Shown here: piece by piece, positions 7,402-17,623 of the stretch | How the letters are laid out: every line of letters starts with the position of its first letter | How positions within the stretch are numbered: position 1 is the first letter of the stretch | Source: DATHTS01 sp041940425 | GTDB taxonomy: Bacteria; Acidobacteriota; Blastocatellia; Pyrinomonadales; Pyrinomonadaceae | Assembly: GCA_041940425.1 (NCBI GenBank) | Contig: JBGTSF010000007.1 | Span: forward strand, 39,393 to 103,392 | Direction of reading: 5' to 3' | DNA length: 64,000 nt | The notes under the pieces: generated by a model | What the model saw: only the letters and a program-made list of their open reading frames with translations | Databases searched by the model: none | What the model was told of the DNA's origin: nothing | Made by a program: the position numbers and the translations under genes

Positions 7402-10400
7402 TTATAAAATCCATCTTACCTGACATCCATTCTTTCTCAAATCGTTCTCGATGTGAAAACTTCCTTGAATCCTCAGTGGCTGAGAATTTATCCGGACAGA
7501 AAATTGTTTGCCGATTTTGACCAACAAATCGACTTCGCATCTGCCTGTATTTCGGCTCAATATTCTGACCATCTCATTCAAAAATACCTCATCACATAAA
7601 TCCTGGGATAATGTTATCTCCAGTTTTCGCGATCGCTGGGGAACGATATCCGCTAATTTTTGCGCCTGATTTATGATCACTGTTACTTCTTGTCCGTCAA
7701 CCGATTCGACCCTTCCTTCGACCACGAGAATCTCGTCGTCCTTCAAAAACTCCGCATATTTCGAGTATGTTTCTGACCAGACGAGACATTTCGCCCCGCC
7801 CGACTGATCCTCTAATTTAAAAATACAAAAACGATTGCCTTTTTTACTGTGTTTGACCTGCAGTGTGGAAACGATCCCGGCGAGCGTTATATTCTCGCCG
7901 GCGCGGATTTCTTCAAAATCAGCCAAATTTCGGATTCCCAGATCATTTAAAACTTGTCTGTAATCATCCAGCGGATGAATCGAGAGATAAAACCCGATGG
8001 CATTTTTTTCTTGAGCGCAAATTTCCATCTGAGACCACTTTTCGACGAGCGGCATCTCTGCGTATCCATCATTTGAATCATCCGTTCCGCCGAACAGTCC
8101 GCTCTGTCCATTTAATTTATCATTCCAGATTCTCTGACCGTAGAGCAGAGCGCCGCTGACCGACGCGTACAACTGCGCGCGCCACAAATTAATGATTTTA
8201 TCAGCCGGTTTTAACGAATCGAAGGCACCGGCGCAGATCAGACTTTCCAGCCCCCGCCGGTTAACCGCTCCCGGTTCGACTTTTGATATAAAATCGAACA
8301 GCGACGTGAATTTTCCGTTTTGACGCGCCTTGACGATTGCCTCGACACTCGCCACACCGATTCCCTTGATCGCGCTCAGACCGAACCGTACGCCGTCTTC
8401 GAGCGGCGTAAATCCGACCTCGCTTTCATTTATATCGGGCGGGAGAAGTTTTAGTCCGACTGCCCGGAGTTCGTTCGCATATTTATATATTTTTGCCGTA
8501 TCCTGCGATTCATTGGAAAGCACCGCGGAAAAAAAATATGTCGGGAAATGAGCCTTCAGATAAGCTGTCTGAAATGCCAGATAGGCATACGCGACGCTGT
8601 GGCTGCGGTTAAAGCCGTAATCGGCGAACTGCGCCATCAATTTAAAGATTTCCTCCGCCTTTTCTTTTTTGATTCCTCTTTCGACCGCGCCTTTGATAAA
8701 TTTTTCTTCATGCAGCGCCATCTCGCTTCGTTTTTTCTTGCCCATCGCGCGGCGCATCATATCGGCTTCGCCGAGACTGTAGCCGGCAAGTTTCTGTGCA
8801 AGCTGCATGATTTGTTCCTGATAGACGAGAATACCGTATGTGTTGCTGAGTATATCCTTCATTTCGGGGACGATATACTGAACTCTCTTATCGCCGCGAT
8901 GCCGGGCGATAAAATCGTCAACCATCCCGCCGTCGAGCGGTCCCGGGCGGTAGAGCGCATTCAGCGCGGCGAGATCTTCGAGTTCTTTCGGCTTTAAGCG
9001 GCGGCAGATTTCCTGCATCCCGCTCGATTCAAACTGAAAGATCGCTTCGGTCCTTCCCTCGCCGAAAAGCTCCATGGTTTTCCGGTCATTGAGGCTGATC
9101 TTACTCCACTCGATTTCTGCATTAAGTTTTTGCTTAATCTTAAACAAACAGTCGTTTATGATCGTTAAGGTAGTTAAAGCAAGAAAGTCCATCTTAAGCA
9201 TTCCCACTTTTTCCAGATCGTTCATCGTGTATTGGCTGGTCAGTTCGTCTTTCCCCGAGACCGCAATCGGAACCAGCTCGTGCAGAGGTTTCGGCGAAAT
9301 GACCACGCCCGCGGCATGAACGGATGTATGTCTCGAACATCCTTCGAGCCGTTTTGCCAGATCCACGAGCTCTCTGACCTGCTGGTTTTCCTCAACCGCT
9401 TTTCTCAGATCGGCGACCTGTTCCAGAGCCTGCGAGATGCTTATATTTCTCCCGCGCACGGGCGGCGGTATCAATTTGGCTATTTTCTCCACTTCGCCGA
9501 GCGGCATCTGCAAAGCCCTGCCGACGTCCTTGATCGCCGCCTTTGACGCCATCGTTCCGAAGGTTACGATCTGGCAGACGGAATCGCGCCCGTAAAATTC
9601 CGTTACGTGATTAATCACCTCGCCGCGCCCTCTGACGCAGAAGTCAATATCTATATCGGGCATCGAAATTCTTTCGGGATTGAGAAAGCGTTCAAAGAGC
9701 AGATCATATTGGATCGGATCGACATCCGTTATTTCCAGACAATATGCGACCAGCGATCCGGCAGCCGAACCGCGTCCGGGTCCGACCGGTATGCCTCTTT
9801 TTTTCGCTTCCTTGATAAAATCCCAGACGATCAGGAAATAGCCCGGAAAACCCATACTTTTTATGGTCTCGATTTCCTTCTGCACTCTTTCACGATACGT
9901 CTGCAGGGGATATTTCAAGAGTCCTTTTTCGGACTGCTCATCCCAAACCGTTTTCTTCCTGTAATCGAATCCTTCAAGGATAACTCTCTCGAAATATTCA
10001 TCTGTAGTACGGCAGCCGCTGTCCGGCGGGATCGGAAAATCCGGCAGGGCTAGATTTTCGCCGAGCGGCAAATTGAATTGGCATTTCCGGGCGATTTCGA
10101 CCGTGTTTTTTAATGCATCCGGTCGTTCGCTCCCGAAGATGCGCCACATTTCTTCCGCCGAACGCAGGTAAAATTTCGTACTTCCCAAAATCGTCCGCGT
10201 CCCGTCATTGATCGTTTTTCCCTCGCCGATGCACATCAATATTTCGTGCGCCCGCGCGTCGTCTTCATATAGATAATACGCGTCATTGGTCGCAACCAGA
10301 GGAATACCGGATTTCCGCGCTAATTCGACGATTTTTTTATTTAGGACGGTTTCGTCGTCAAGCCCGTGATCCTGAATTTCGAGATAAAAATTTTCCTTGC

Positions 10401-10935
10401 CGAAAATGTCCGCGAACATATTCGTATTAGCAAAAGCCTTTCCTTCATTGCCGTTAAGCAGAAAATGCCCGACGGCTCCCTTTAATCCGGCGGAAATGCC
10501 GATTAATCCCTCGCTTCTTTCCGCCAGCAGTTCGAGATCAATTCTCGGTTTGTGAAAAAATCCTTCGGTAAACGCTTTCGATGAAAGATATGCGAGATTC
10601 TGGTAGCCTTTTAAATTTTGAGCCAGTAGGACAATATGATAATAAGGACGCTCGCCCGCTTTGACCGACAGGTCACGGTTAAAACGGCTTTCAAATATCA
10701 AAAAAGCTTCGTAACCGATGATCGGCATCACGCCTGCGTTTTTCATCGTGTTATAGAAAGAAATCGCGCCGTACATGTTGCCGTTATCGGTCATCGCGCA
10801 GGCTTTCATTTCCAACTCGCTTAAACGCGAGGCGAGCGGTTTGAGTTGGATTGCGCTTTCCAAAAGGCTATAATCGGTATGCAGATGAAGGTGTACGAAA
10901 TCTCTCGTTTTAAAATTTAAGTCAAAAGGTTCCAT
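7402..10935 (-). CDS. dnaE: DNA polymerase III alpha subunit
   Basis: 1177-residue replicative polymerase. An N-terminal PHP domain opens with FVHLHLHTDYSLLE at 13-26. The polymerase palm carries GPGRGSAAGS at 385-394 and the catalytic triad PDIDIDF at 426-432. Thumb and fingers follow, with ALYRPGPLDGGM and FNRSHSVAYAYLAFQTAYLK as family signatures. A helix-hairpin-helix and an OB fold (ITLAGIVSTLQVKHSKKGNR) lie near the C-terminus, with a short extension after it. Length is normal for DnaE1. It begins only 7 bp from the divergent miaB and leads into accA. No alternative start exists between the ATG and the HLHTDYS motif, so this start is firm. Confidence 0.97.
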   Translation of the reverse strand: MEPFDLNFKTRDFVHLHLHTDYSLLESAIQLKPLASRLSELEMKACAMTDNGNMYGAISFYNTMKNAGVMPIIGYEAFLIFESRFNRDLSVKAGERPYYHIVLLAQNLKGYQNLAYLSSKAFTEGFFHKPRIDLELLAERSEGLIGISAGLKGAVGHFLLNGNEGKAFANTNMFADIFGKENFYLEIQDHGLDDETVLNKKIVELARKSGIPLVATNDAYYLYEDDARAHEILMCIGEGKTINDGTRTILGSTKFYLRSAEEMWRIFGSERPDALKNTVEIARKCQFNLPLGENLALPDFPIPPDSGCRTTDEYFERVILEGFDYRKKTVWDEQSEKGLLKYPLQTYRERVQKEIETIKSMGFPGYFLIVWDFIKEAKKRGIPVGPGRGSAAGSLVAYCLEITDVDPIQYDLLFERFLNPERISMPDIDIDFCVRGRGEVINHVTEFYGRDSVCQIVTFGTMASKAAIKDVGRALQMPLGEVEKIAKLIPPPVRGRNISISQALEQVADLRKAVEENQQVRELVDLAKRLEGCSRHTSVHAAGVVISPKPLHELVPIAVSGKDELTSQYTMNDLEKVGMLKMDFLALTTLTIINDCLFKIKQKLNAEIEWSKISLNDRKTMELFGEGRTEAIFQFESSGMQEICRRLKPKELEDLAALNALYRPGPLDGGMVDDFIARHRGDKRVQYIVPEMKDILSNTYGILVYQEQIMQLAQKLAGYSLGEADMMRRAMGKKKRSEMALHEEKFIKGAVERGIKKEKAEEIFKLMAQFADYGFNRSHSVAYAYLAFQTAYLKAHFPTYFFSAVLSNESQDTAKIYKYANELRAVGLKLLPPDINESEVGFTPLEDGVRFGLSAIKGIGVASVEAIVKARQNGKFTSLFDFISKVEPGAVNRRGLESLICAGAFDSLKPADKIINLWRAQLYASVSGALLYGQRIWNDKLNGQSGLFGGTDDSNDGYAEMPLVEKWSQMEICAQEKNAIGFYLSIHPLDDYRQVLNDLGIRNLADFEEIRAGENITLAGIVSTLQVKHSKKGNRFCIFKLEDQSGGAKCLVWSETYSKYAEFLKDDEILVVEGRVESVDGQEVTVIINQAQKLADIVPQRSRKLEITLSQDLCDEVFLNEMVRILSRNTGRCEVDLLVKIGKQFSVRINSQPLRIQGSFHIENDLRKNGCQVRWIL

Positions 10936-10942
10936 TTTTTTT
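10936..10942. other. 7-bp divergent junction of dnaE and miaB starts
   Basis: Only seven T residues (plus strand) separate the two start codons. Neither gene has room for its own promoter or Shine-Dalgarno site, so promoters and leaders must lie inside the opposite coding sequence. Confidence 0.85.
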
Positions 10943-12268
10943 ATGCAAAAGAAAGTTTATATCGAAACTTACGGCTGTCAGATGAACGTCTCCGATTCGG
11001 AGCGTGTCGCCACGCATCTGACCGCCGAAGGTTTTGAGATGACTGCTGATGAAAAGTCAGCCGATGTCATTTTGATCAACACCTGTTCGGTTCGTGAAAA
11101 AGCCGAGCAGAAACTGTTTACGCGCGCCGGTCAGATCCGGCTCGAAAAAGAAAAACCGGTCGTCGGCGTTCTCGGCTGCGTCGCCCAATTGGAGGGCGAA
11201 ACGCTTTTTGAACGCTCGAAAGGCATTGATTTCGTTTTGGGAACAAAAGCCGTAGGTCGCGTTTCCGAGGCTATCGAAACCGTCCTCAAAGGAAACAAAA
11301 ACTACTCTGATCTCAGCGACCGCGAATTCGATTATGACTGGTCTGTCGGCGAAAATCAAAGACATTCAAAATATGTCGCTTTTGTTCCGATCATCGAAGG
11401 CTGCAACAAATTCTGTACCTATTGCATCGTCCCTTTTTCCAGAGGACGCGAGAAAAGTCTCGCTCCGGCGGAGATCATCCGGGAGGTTCTAAATTTGCGC
11501 CGCCAAGGTGTCAAAGAAGTTCATCTGATCGGGCAGAACGTCAACAGTTATCGTCCGAAAACCGATGCCGGTTTTGAAAATTTTAAGGGCGCGACCCCGT
11601 TTTCCAGATTGCTTCGCGCGGTCGCCGCGACCGGGATCGAGCGGATAAAATTCACGACCTCTTTTCCCAGGGATTTTCACCCGGACATCGTGGACGCAAT
11701 CAACGAAAACGAAAATCTCTGCAACTGGGTGCATCTTCCCGTCCAATCGGGAAGCGATAAAATCCTTAGAGCGATGCGGCGCGGGCATACGATCGAGGAT
11801 TATAAAAAAAGGATCGAAAAGATAAAAAACTCCGTGCGGAAAATTTCCTTAACGACCGATATCATTATCGGTTTCCCGGGCGAAACCGAAGAGGATTTTC
11901 GCGCGACTTACGAGCTTTTCGAGTTCGCCGAATTCGACAGCGCGTATATTTTTAAATATTCCCCGCGTCCCGGCACGCCGTCCTTTGACATAGACGATGA
12001 TGTTTTGCCGGAGGTTAAAACCAGACGCTTTTTAGAGCTTGAAACATTGCAGAAACGCAATCAGCATAACGCTTTAAATCGTTTGCTTGACAAAACGGTT
12101 GAGGTTCTGGCGGAGAAAAAATCGCTCAAAAGCGAAGCTCAGCTTTCAGGTCACACGACCTGTCATAAAGTAGTGAATTTTAAGGGTTTGGATGGCGATT
12201 TGGGCAGTCTTAAAACCGTCCGCATCAGAGAAGTTAAATCCAATACGCTTTATGGTGAAGCAACTTGA
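10943..12268 (+). CDS. miaB: tRNA-2-methylthio-N6-dimethylallyladenosine synthase MiaB
   Basis: 441-residue methylthiotransferase that adds a methylthio group to i6A37 of tRNAs reading UNN codons. The UPF0004 domain holds three auxiliary cluster cysteines: C12 (YGCQMN), C48 (NTCSVRE) and C79 (LGCV). The radical-SAM motif GCNKFCTYCIVPFSRGRE has C154, C158 and C161. HLPVQSGSDKILRAMRRGHT and IIGFPGETEEDF are family signatures, and a TRAM domain occupies roughly 375-441. The start MQKKVYIETYGCQMN is the standard MiaB N-terminus, so ATG 10943 is firm despite lying 7 bp from dnaE. Confidence 0.97.
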   Translation: MQKKVYIETYGCQMNVSDSERVATHLTAEGFEMTADEKSADVILINTCSVREKAEQKLFTRAGQIRLEKEKPVVGVLGCVAQLEGETLFERSKGIDFVLGTKAVGRVSEAIETVLKGNKNYSDLSDREFDYDWSVGENQRHSKYVAFVPIIEGCNKFCTYCIVPFSRGREKSLAPAEIIREVLNLRRQGVKEVHLIGQNVNSYRPKTDAGFENFKGATPFSRLLRAVAATGIERIKFTTSFPRDFHPDIVDAINENENLCNWVHLPVQSGSDKILRAMRRGHTIEDYKKRIEKIKNSVRKISLTTDIIIGFPGETEEDFRATYELFEFAEFDSAYIFKYSPRPGTPSFDIDDDVLPEVKTRRFLELETLQKRNQHNALNRLLDKTVEVLAEKKSLKSEAQLSGHTTCHKVVNFKGLDGDLGSLKTVRIREVKSNTLYGEAT

Positions 12269-12321
12269 TTTTTATAAAGCAATGCTTGTAATCTTAGTTT
12301 GAAATCGAATCAGGAAAAAAG

Positions 12322-12792
12322 ATGTTAGTTGAAGTCAAGATCGGTGCATTGATAATGGACCCGAACAGCAACACCCCGATCGTCGTTTTGAAAAGTGTCG
12401 AATCCGACACGATTCTGCCGATCTGGGTCGGCGCGTTCGAGGCTAATGCTATCGCGCTTGAGATAGAAAAGATCGTCCCGCAGCGTCCGATGACGCACGA
12501 TCTTCTGCGAAATTTAATCGTCGAGTCCGGTCTGTCAGTCAAACGCGTCGTCATTAACGATCTGCGTGAAAACACTTTTTACGCTTTAATCGAGATGACC
12601 GATGCAAATGCCAACCCGGTCAATCTCGATGCGCGCCCGTCGGATGCCATCGCGCTCGCGCTGCGGCTCGACTGTCCGATCTTTGTTGACCAAAAAGTCA
12701 TAGACATTTCCGCCGCGTCTTCGATGCCGTCCGATTCCGAATTTGACGAACCCGACGTAACGACCGAAGAATGGCCTGATTTGATCAGTTGA
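12322..12792 (+). CDS. Bifunctional nuclease family protein (BFN/DUF151)
   Basis: 156 residues. The core shows the BFN/DUF151 signatures: ILPIWVGAFEANAIALEIE near 33-51, RPMTHDLLRNLI near 55-66, FYALIEM near 90-96 and LDARPSDAIALALRLDCPIF near 105-124. The family has been reported to have RNase/DNase activity in plants and is widespread in bacteria with unknown role. It ends in an acidic tail. An AGGAAAA site precedes the ATG. It lies between miaB and parAB and reads in the same direction. Confidence 0.88.
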   Translation: MLVEVKIGALIMDPNSNTPIVVLKSVESDTILPIWVGAFEANAIALEIEKIVPQRPMTHDLLRNLIVESGLSVKRVVINDLRENTFYALIEMTDANANPVNLDARPSDAIALALRLDCPIFVDQKVIDISAASSMPSDSEFDEPDVTTEEWPDLIS

Positions 12793-12814
12793 TTTTTTTC
12801 TAAAACGCCCTTTT

Positions 12815-13570
12815 ATGATAATCGTTATCGCCAACCAGAAAGGCGGTGTCGGTAAAACGACTACCGCGATCAATCTGTCTGCCGCCTGCGCTCTGCAGAA
12901 CAAAAAAGTTTTGCTTATTGATCTCGATCCGCAGGCAAACAGCTCGCTTTCATTTATCGAACCGGAGACGGTCAACGGCAGTGCATACGAGCTTTTTACC
13001 GATCTCGATCAGCCGTTTGAAAATTTTATATATAAGACAAAGATCGAAAAACTCGACGTCGTGCCGGCAAAGATAAATCTCGCCAAATTGGAACCGAAAC
13101 TGGTCGGCGATTTCGACGCGATTTTTCGACTGCGCGACCGGATCGAACAGGTCAATTCTAACTACGACCTGGTTTTTATAGATACGCCGCCGACGCTCGG
13201 TTTGATCACCGTCAACGCGCTTGTCGCGGCGACTCACGTCCTGATCCCGATCCAGTCGTCTTATTTCGCGCTCGAAGGAACGGACGACCTTTTGGAAACC
13301 ATCGAAAAAGTGCGTTCGCGTCCGAATCCAGATCTGAAATTACTCGGCGTACTGGTAACGCTTTTCGACCGGAGGACGACGCTTTCGAAGGATGTCGAGA
13401 CGCATATCCGAAAGGTATTTGGCAACAAGGCGTTTAAGACGATCATCACCCGGAGCGTCCGGCTCGAAGAATCGCCGGCGCACAGGGAAACAATTTTTTC
13501 ATACTCGCCGACTTCTTCCGGCGCGGTCGAATATAAAAAACTTTCAAAGGAGGTTTTAAAACGTGTCTAA
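12815..13570 (+). CDS. parA: Chromosome-partitioning ATPase ParA (Soj-like)
   Basis: 251-residue deviant Walker ATPase. MIIVIANQKGGVGKTTTAIN starts directly with the KGGVGKTT P-loop (9-16), and LLIDLDPQANSS supplies Walker A'. VFIDTPPTLGLITVNAL is Walker B, and IPIQSSYFALEGTDDLLETI is the switch region of Soj-type ParAs. There is no N-terminal HTH, so it is the small chromosomal type. It forms DNA-bound ATP dimers that position ParB-parS complexes. It overlaps parB by 8 bases, with an AAGGAGG site inside its last codons for parB. Confidence 0.95.
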   Translation: MIIVIANQKGGVGKTTTAINLSAACALQNKKVLLIDLDPQANSSLSFIEPETVNGSAYELFTDLDQPFENFIYKTKIEKLDVVPAKINLAKLEPKLVGDFDAIFRLRDRIEQVNSNYDLVFIDTPPTLGLITVNALVAATHVLIPIQSSYFALEGTDDLLETIEKVRSRPNPDLKLLGVLVTLFDRRTTLSKDVETHIRKVFGNKAFKTIITRSVRLEESPAHRETIFSYSPTSSGAVEYKKLSKEVLKRV

Positions 13571-14426
13571 AAAAGGACTGCCGACAACCGTTAAAATGCG
13601 GCATGATTCTCATTATGTCGAAGAACTCACGCGCTCGAACCGTTCGGTCGGCAAAAATATTCCGGTCTCGCAGATCGAGCCGAACCCGGAACAGCCGCGC
13701 GTCGAGATCGGCGATCTGTCAGAGCTTTCTTCTTCGATCAAGGAAAAAGGAGTTCTCGAACCATTGCTCGTCAAACCGAATAACGACGGGACATGGATGA
13801 TCATTGCCGGCGAACGCCGGTGGCGCGCCGCATCGCAAGCCGGACTTCGGGAAGTGCCTTGTATCGAACTCGATATTGACGAAAAAGCCGTCGCCGAGAT
13901 CGCGCTCATCGAAAATATGCAGAGAAAGGATCTGACCGTCTGGGAAGAAGCCGACGGGCTTGCCAATCTCGCCAGCCGTTTCGGTTACACGCATGAAGAT
14001 ATTTCGAAAAAAATCGGTAAAAGCCGGACGACCGTCACCGAATCTCTGACCATCGCCGGTCTGCCCTCGGATATACGCGAAAAATGCCGCGCGATGAACA
14101 TTTCCGCCAAATCAACTCTGCTCGAAGTCGCCCGTCAATTTGACGAAGCGGCGATGCATAAATTTTTAAAAGAACTTTCGGAAAAAGGCGTTTCGCGCGA
14201 AACGGTCAGAGAAGCCGCGCGTCCGAAAAAGAATCAGGAATTTAAACCCAAATCTGTGAAATCCGCCAAACAGGATGCGAAGGATGAAAATTGTCTGTTC
14301 GAATATTCTTCCGATGAAAATGATTTTTCATTGAAAATATTCTCAACTGCAAATAGTAAATTTGATAAGAAGTTTGTCTTACTGGCATTAAAGGAAACTT
14401 TCGACTCGGTTAAAAACAAAGATTGA
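13563..14426 (+). CDS. parB: Chromosome-partitioning protein ParB
   Basis: 287 residues, starting at GTG 13563 inside the end of parA. The N-terminal CTPase/ParB domain runs from IPVSQIEPNPEQPR (about 34-47) through GERRWRAASQAGLREVPC (about 78-95) to ENMQRKDLTVWEEADG (about 117-132). The HTH that reads parS follows (SKKIGKSRTTVTESL). The C-terminal dimer region is short and charged. A canonical parS (TGTTTCACGTGAAACA) was not noticed beside the genes. Acts in chromosome segregation and SMC loading. Confidence 0.94.
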   Translation: MSKKGLPTTVKMRHDSHYVEELTRSNRSVGKNIPVSQIEPNPEQPRVEIGDLSELSSSIKEKGVLEPLLVKPNNDGTWMIIAGERRWRAASQAGLREVPCIELDIDEKAVAEIALIENMQRKDLTVWEEADGLANLASRFGYTHEDISKKIGKSRTTVTESLTIAGLPSDIREKCRAMNISAKSTLLEVARQFDEAAMHKFLKELSEKGVSRETVREAARPKKNQEFKPKSVKSAKQDAKDENCLFEYSSDENDFSLKIFSTANSKFDKKFVLLALKETFDSVKNKD

Positions 14427-14436
14427 ATTGCGAAAT

Positions 14437-17400
14437 TTATGCCGCTTTTTCGATGCCGTATCGGGAAAGTTTCAGATACAGCCCGCGTCTCGTCAACCCC
14501 AATTCTCTGGCAACCCTCGAAATATTCCAATCGTGCCGCCGAAGCGCGTCGTTGATCATCTGAATTTCGAGTTCCGAAACCGCTTCCTCGATGGTTAAGC
14601 CCTGTTTTCCACTTTTGAAGAAAGAACTGAACGGTGAAATATTTTTTACATCCGTTGAATCTGTTGAAGTCAAAGGCGTAACATTGCGCTTTAATTCAGC
14701 CGAAAGATTTTCCGGTCCGAGAACGTCTCCGTCGGCGGCGCGGGCGACCATTCTTTGAATCTCGTTGCACAGCTGGCGGACGTTTCCTTCCCATTCGCAA
14801 ACCATCAGTAAATCTATCGCCTGCGGCGTGATCGTCAAATCCCGGCGCCCGAATTTTGCGGAATAATGATTAATATAGTAACTAACCATCGGCGGAATTT
14901 CCGAACGTCTTTCACGAAGTGGAGGAACCCGCAAACGGATGACGTTCAGACGGTAATACAAATCTTCGCGGAAAGAACCTTCTGCAACCTTGTCTTCGAG
15001 CGGCATATTAGTCGCGGCAATCACGCGGACATCAACCTTGACGGGATTTTTTTCGCCGAGCGGCTGAATCTCGCCTTCCTGCAAAAATCTCAGAAGCTTC
15101 GGCTGGACGTCGAGCGGCAGATCGCCGACCTCATCCAAAAAAAGCGTTCCGCCGTCGGCGGCGCGAATCAAACCGGGCGAATCGGTAACTGCCCCGGTAA
15201 ACGCGCCTTTCCGATATCCGAACAGATGACCTTCCGCCAATTCTTTAGGAACAGCCGTGCAATTAAAGGGAATAAATACTTTGTCCTTGCGTGAAGAAAT
15301 CGTATGTATTGCCCTCGAAACCAGTTCCTTACCCGTTCCCGATTCGCCCGTGACGAGAACCGTGACGTCGGACGAACGGATTTTATAAACTTCCTCGACC
15401 AGTTCTGTCATTGCCGGACTCGAATGAATAAAACCGGGCATCAGGCTTTGCGAGGTGAACGGGCTGGATTCTTCCTCGGTATAAATCTGGCTGTCTTTAT
15501 CGCGTAAGGCGCAGACATCCATCCCGAGTTCGACCACGCGAAGAAGCGGCAGAAGCGGCGAGCCGTCATTCAAAACCGCACCCGAACGCGGGTAAACCAA
15601 AAGAACGGCGGGCGGTGCGTTCGGAGTTTTTAAATTAAAAAGTCCGAAATTTTTTGTCTTGGCATAGGTATCGGGATTTTTATCCCGGAGTGCCTTCTCC
15701 AATTCGTTTCCGAGTTCGATCGTTTCCTGCTGGGTGAAGCCGTAAGAAATAGACGGGAAAAGTCGTTTTTGCTCGTTAAATTCGAGAATTATTAATCGTT
15801 TGGCTTTACTTTCCTGTTGAAGAACGGCGATCAATTCGCGGAACAGCAATTCGCGCGAGGCAACCGCTTCGGCTAGCCTGACCATGAGAAGCTGTGAACC
15901 GGCTGTACCGGTTTTTTTGACTGTTTCGCGGTTTTTATACTGCCCGATAAGTTTTTCCGACTCATCGAATAACGGCTTGATATTCAGTTTTCGAAAACTT
16001 TCGCTGGCGAGAATCAGATGCCTGGTCGCTTGTTTCGGATCATTTCCGGCAATGGTTTTACCGAGAAGATAATGCAGAAGTGCGGTATGATAAAAATCGT
16101 CAGATGTTTCGAAAATTGTCAATCCGCGATTTAAATGATGCAGTGCCAATTCCTCATCTTCATTTTGTAATGCGTTCAATCCCCGTATTCGCTGGATATT
16201 CCCGAGGACGAAAAAATCCGAAGTCGGATCGGTTTCTTCTATTTCGGCTAATATATCATCGCATTTTTCAAAATTACCCTGTTCGAGAAGACTTTCAGCC
16301 AAAACGAGGCGCGCCATATTTGCCACTTGTTTTTCGCTGATCTTTCGGCAAAGTTCGATTGTTTCGGAAGCCTTCTGTTCGGCTTTTGAAAATTTTCCCT
16401 GTGCCAGGTAACAGCGGGCGAGATTCCGCATCGCTTGTATCGAATACCAAGTTTTTTTTCGTTCTTCAGCAAATTTAATACCTTCCTCAAGGAGTTTTTC
16501 CGCGTCCTCAAGTTCGTATCTCAAGAGATTTAATTCCCCGAGCGAATCGAGAATTCCCGCGACGTGAACGTGATTGACCTGATATGCCAAATTCAAAGCC
16601 ATTTTAATCACGCTTTCCGCCTTTTCCCATTCGCCGAGAAGCATCAGATTGATCCCGAGATTATTGTAGGCGGCAATTGACTGGATTTTATGCTCGGTCT
16701 GATCGAAGAATTCGATGGATTTTTCGAGACAGGCGATTCCTTCCTGCGGACGGCGCAAAAACCAGTATGCGCCCGACATATCCGAGTAAATTTTTCCGAG
16801 CAGAAACGGCGCGGAGCGTTCGCCGATTATTTTGATTCCGAGATTGTAGTTTTCGATAGATTTTTCGCTGTTGCCGCCCTGGTGATACGCGCTGGCGATT
16901 TCACGATAGGTTTCCGCCATTCCGCGCCAGTTTCCGAACTCTCTAAAATACCCGAGTGCTTTTTCGGCGTTAGTCCGCGCCAGCGGAAATTCGTTAAGTT
17001 TACGGTAAACGCGGGCATATGCGACATAGATATTTCCGAGAAGCGGACGCGATTCCGTATCATTGCCCGCAAATTTGACCGCTTTATCGAGCAGGGCGAC
17101 GGCTTTCGGCTGGTTGGCTAAATTGTTAAACGCGATAGCGAGATGAACCAGACAACGGACGGCAATTTTCGGTTTTAATTCAGAAAGAACCGAATCTTTT
17201 TCGTAATTTTTTAATGTTTCCAACGACTCGTTATATTTGCCGGTCGTTTCGAGCGCATAGGAAAGATTTTGAAATAAAACGGCTTTTTGATTTTGATCGC
17301 AGGAAAAATTTTGCAAAGTATTCTGTATCAGGTCTTCGGCAGCACTCGAAAATCCGTCGTCCAGATTTTTATTGATTTCATCGAGTATCGTTTCAAGCTG

Positions 17401-17511
17401 CCCGTCCGTCAGTTTTTTGAGATTCTTTCCTGTATTTTTAGACACACCGCCCTTCGCGGGAGCGGTTTCCGACGAAAGTTCACCTCTTGTCGTGACGGGT
17501 TCATTTTTCAT
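14437..17511 (-). CDS. TPR-repeat sigma-54-dependent transcriptional activator (Fis family)
   Basis: 1024 residues. The N-terminal half (about 20-520) is made of tetratricopeptide-like helical pairs such as LLGNIYVAYARVYRKLNEFP and SIENYNLGIKIIG. A sensor-like region follows (about 530-690). An AAA+ domain (about 700-930) carries GESGTGKE (Walker A), GAFTGA (the loop that contacts sigma-54), GGTLFLDEVGDLP (Walker B) and RLNVIRLRVPPLRERRSE. A Fis-type HTH ends the protein (NISRVARELGLTRRGLYLKL). It has no receiver domain, so it is probably controlled by a protein or ligand through the TPRs. It is divergent from the glycosidase gene at 17714, its most likely nearby target. No clear -24/-12 sigma-54 promoter was seen in the 202-bp gap. 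Confidence 0.9.
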   Translation of the reverse strand: MKNEPVTTRGELSSETAPAKGGVSKNTGKNLKKLTDGQLETILDEINKNLDDGFSSAAEDLIQNTLQNFSCDQNQKAVLFQNLSYALETTGKYNESLETLKNYEKDSVLSELKPKIAVRCLVHLAIAFNNLANQPKAVALLDKAVKFAGNDTESRPLLGNIYVAYARVYRKLNEFPLARTNAEKALGYFREFGNWRGMAETYREIASAYHQGGNSEKSIENYNLGIKIIGERSAPFLLGKIYSDMSGAYWFLRRPQEGIACLEKSIEFFDQTEHKIQSIAAYNNLGINLMLLGEWEKAESVIKMALNLAYQVNHVHVAGILDSLGELNLLRYELEDAEKLLEEGIKFAEERKKTWYSIQAMRNLARCYLAQGKFSKAEQKASETIELCRKISEKQVANMARLVLAESLLEQGNFEKCDDILAEIEETDPTSDFFVLGNIQRIRGLNALQNEDEELALHHLNRGLTIFETSDDFYHTALLHYLLGKTIAGNDPKQATRHLILASESFRKLNIKPLFDESEKLIGQYKNRETVKKTGTAGSQLLMVRLAEAVASRELLFRELIAVLQQESKAKRLIILEFNEQKRLFPSISYGFTQQETIELGNELEKALRDKNPDTYAKTKNFGLFNLKTPNAPPAVLLVYPRSGAVLNDGSPLLPLLRVVELGMDVCALRDKDSQIYTEEESSPFTSQSLMPGFIHSSPAMTELVEEVYKIRSSDVTVLVTGESGTGKELVSRAIHTISSRKDKVFIPFNCTAVPKELAEGHLFGYRKGAFTGAVTDSPGLIRAADGGTLFLDEVGDLPLDVQPKLLRFLQEGEIQPLGEKNPVKVDVRVIAATNMPLEDKVAEGSFREDLYYRLNVIRLRVPPLRERRSEIPPMVSYYINHYSAKFGRRDLTITPQAIDLLMVCEWEGNVRQLCNEIQRMVARAADGDVLGPENLSAELKRNVTPLTSTDSTDVKNISPFSSFFKSGKQGLTIEEAVSELEIQMINDALRRHDWNISRVARELGLTRRGLYLKLSRYGIEKAA

Positions 17512-17623
17512 TTCGTAATATGTTTAGGATACTTCTAATAGAAATATTTTTTCAGTCAAAATTTTACGCTGATAATTATTTTCTAAAATACGGGGGTCTG
17601 ACCAATTGATAATTCAAGAATTT

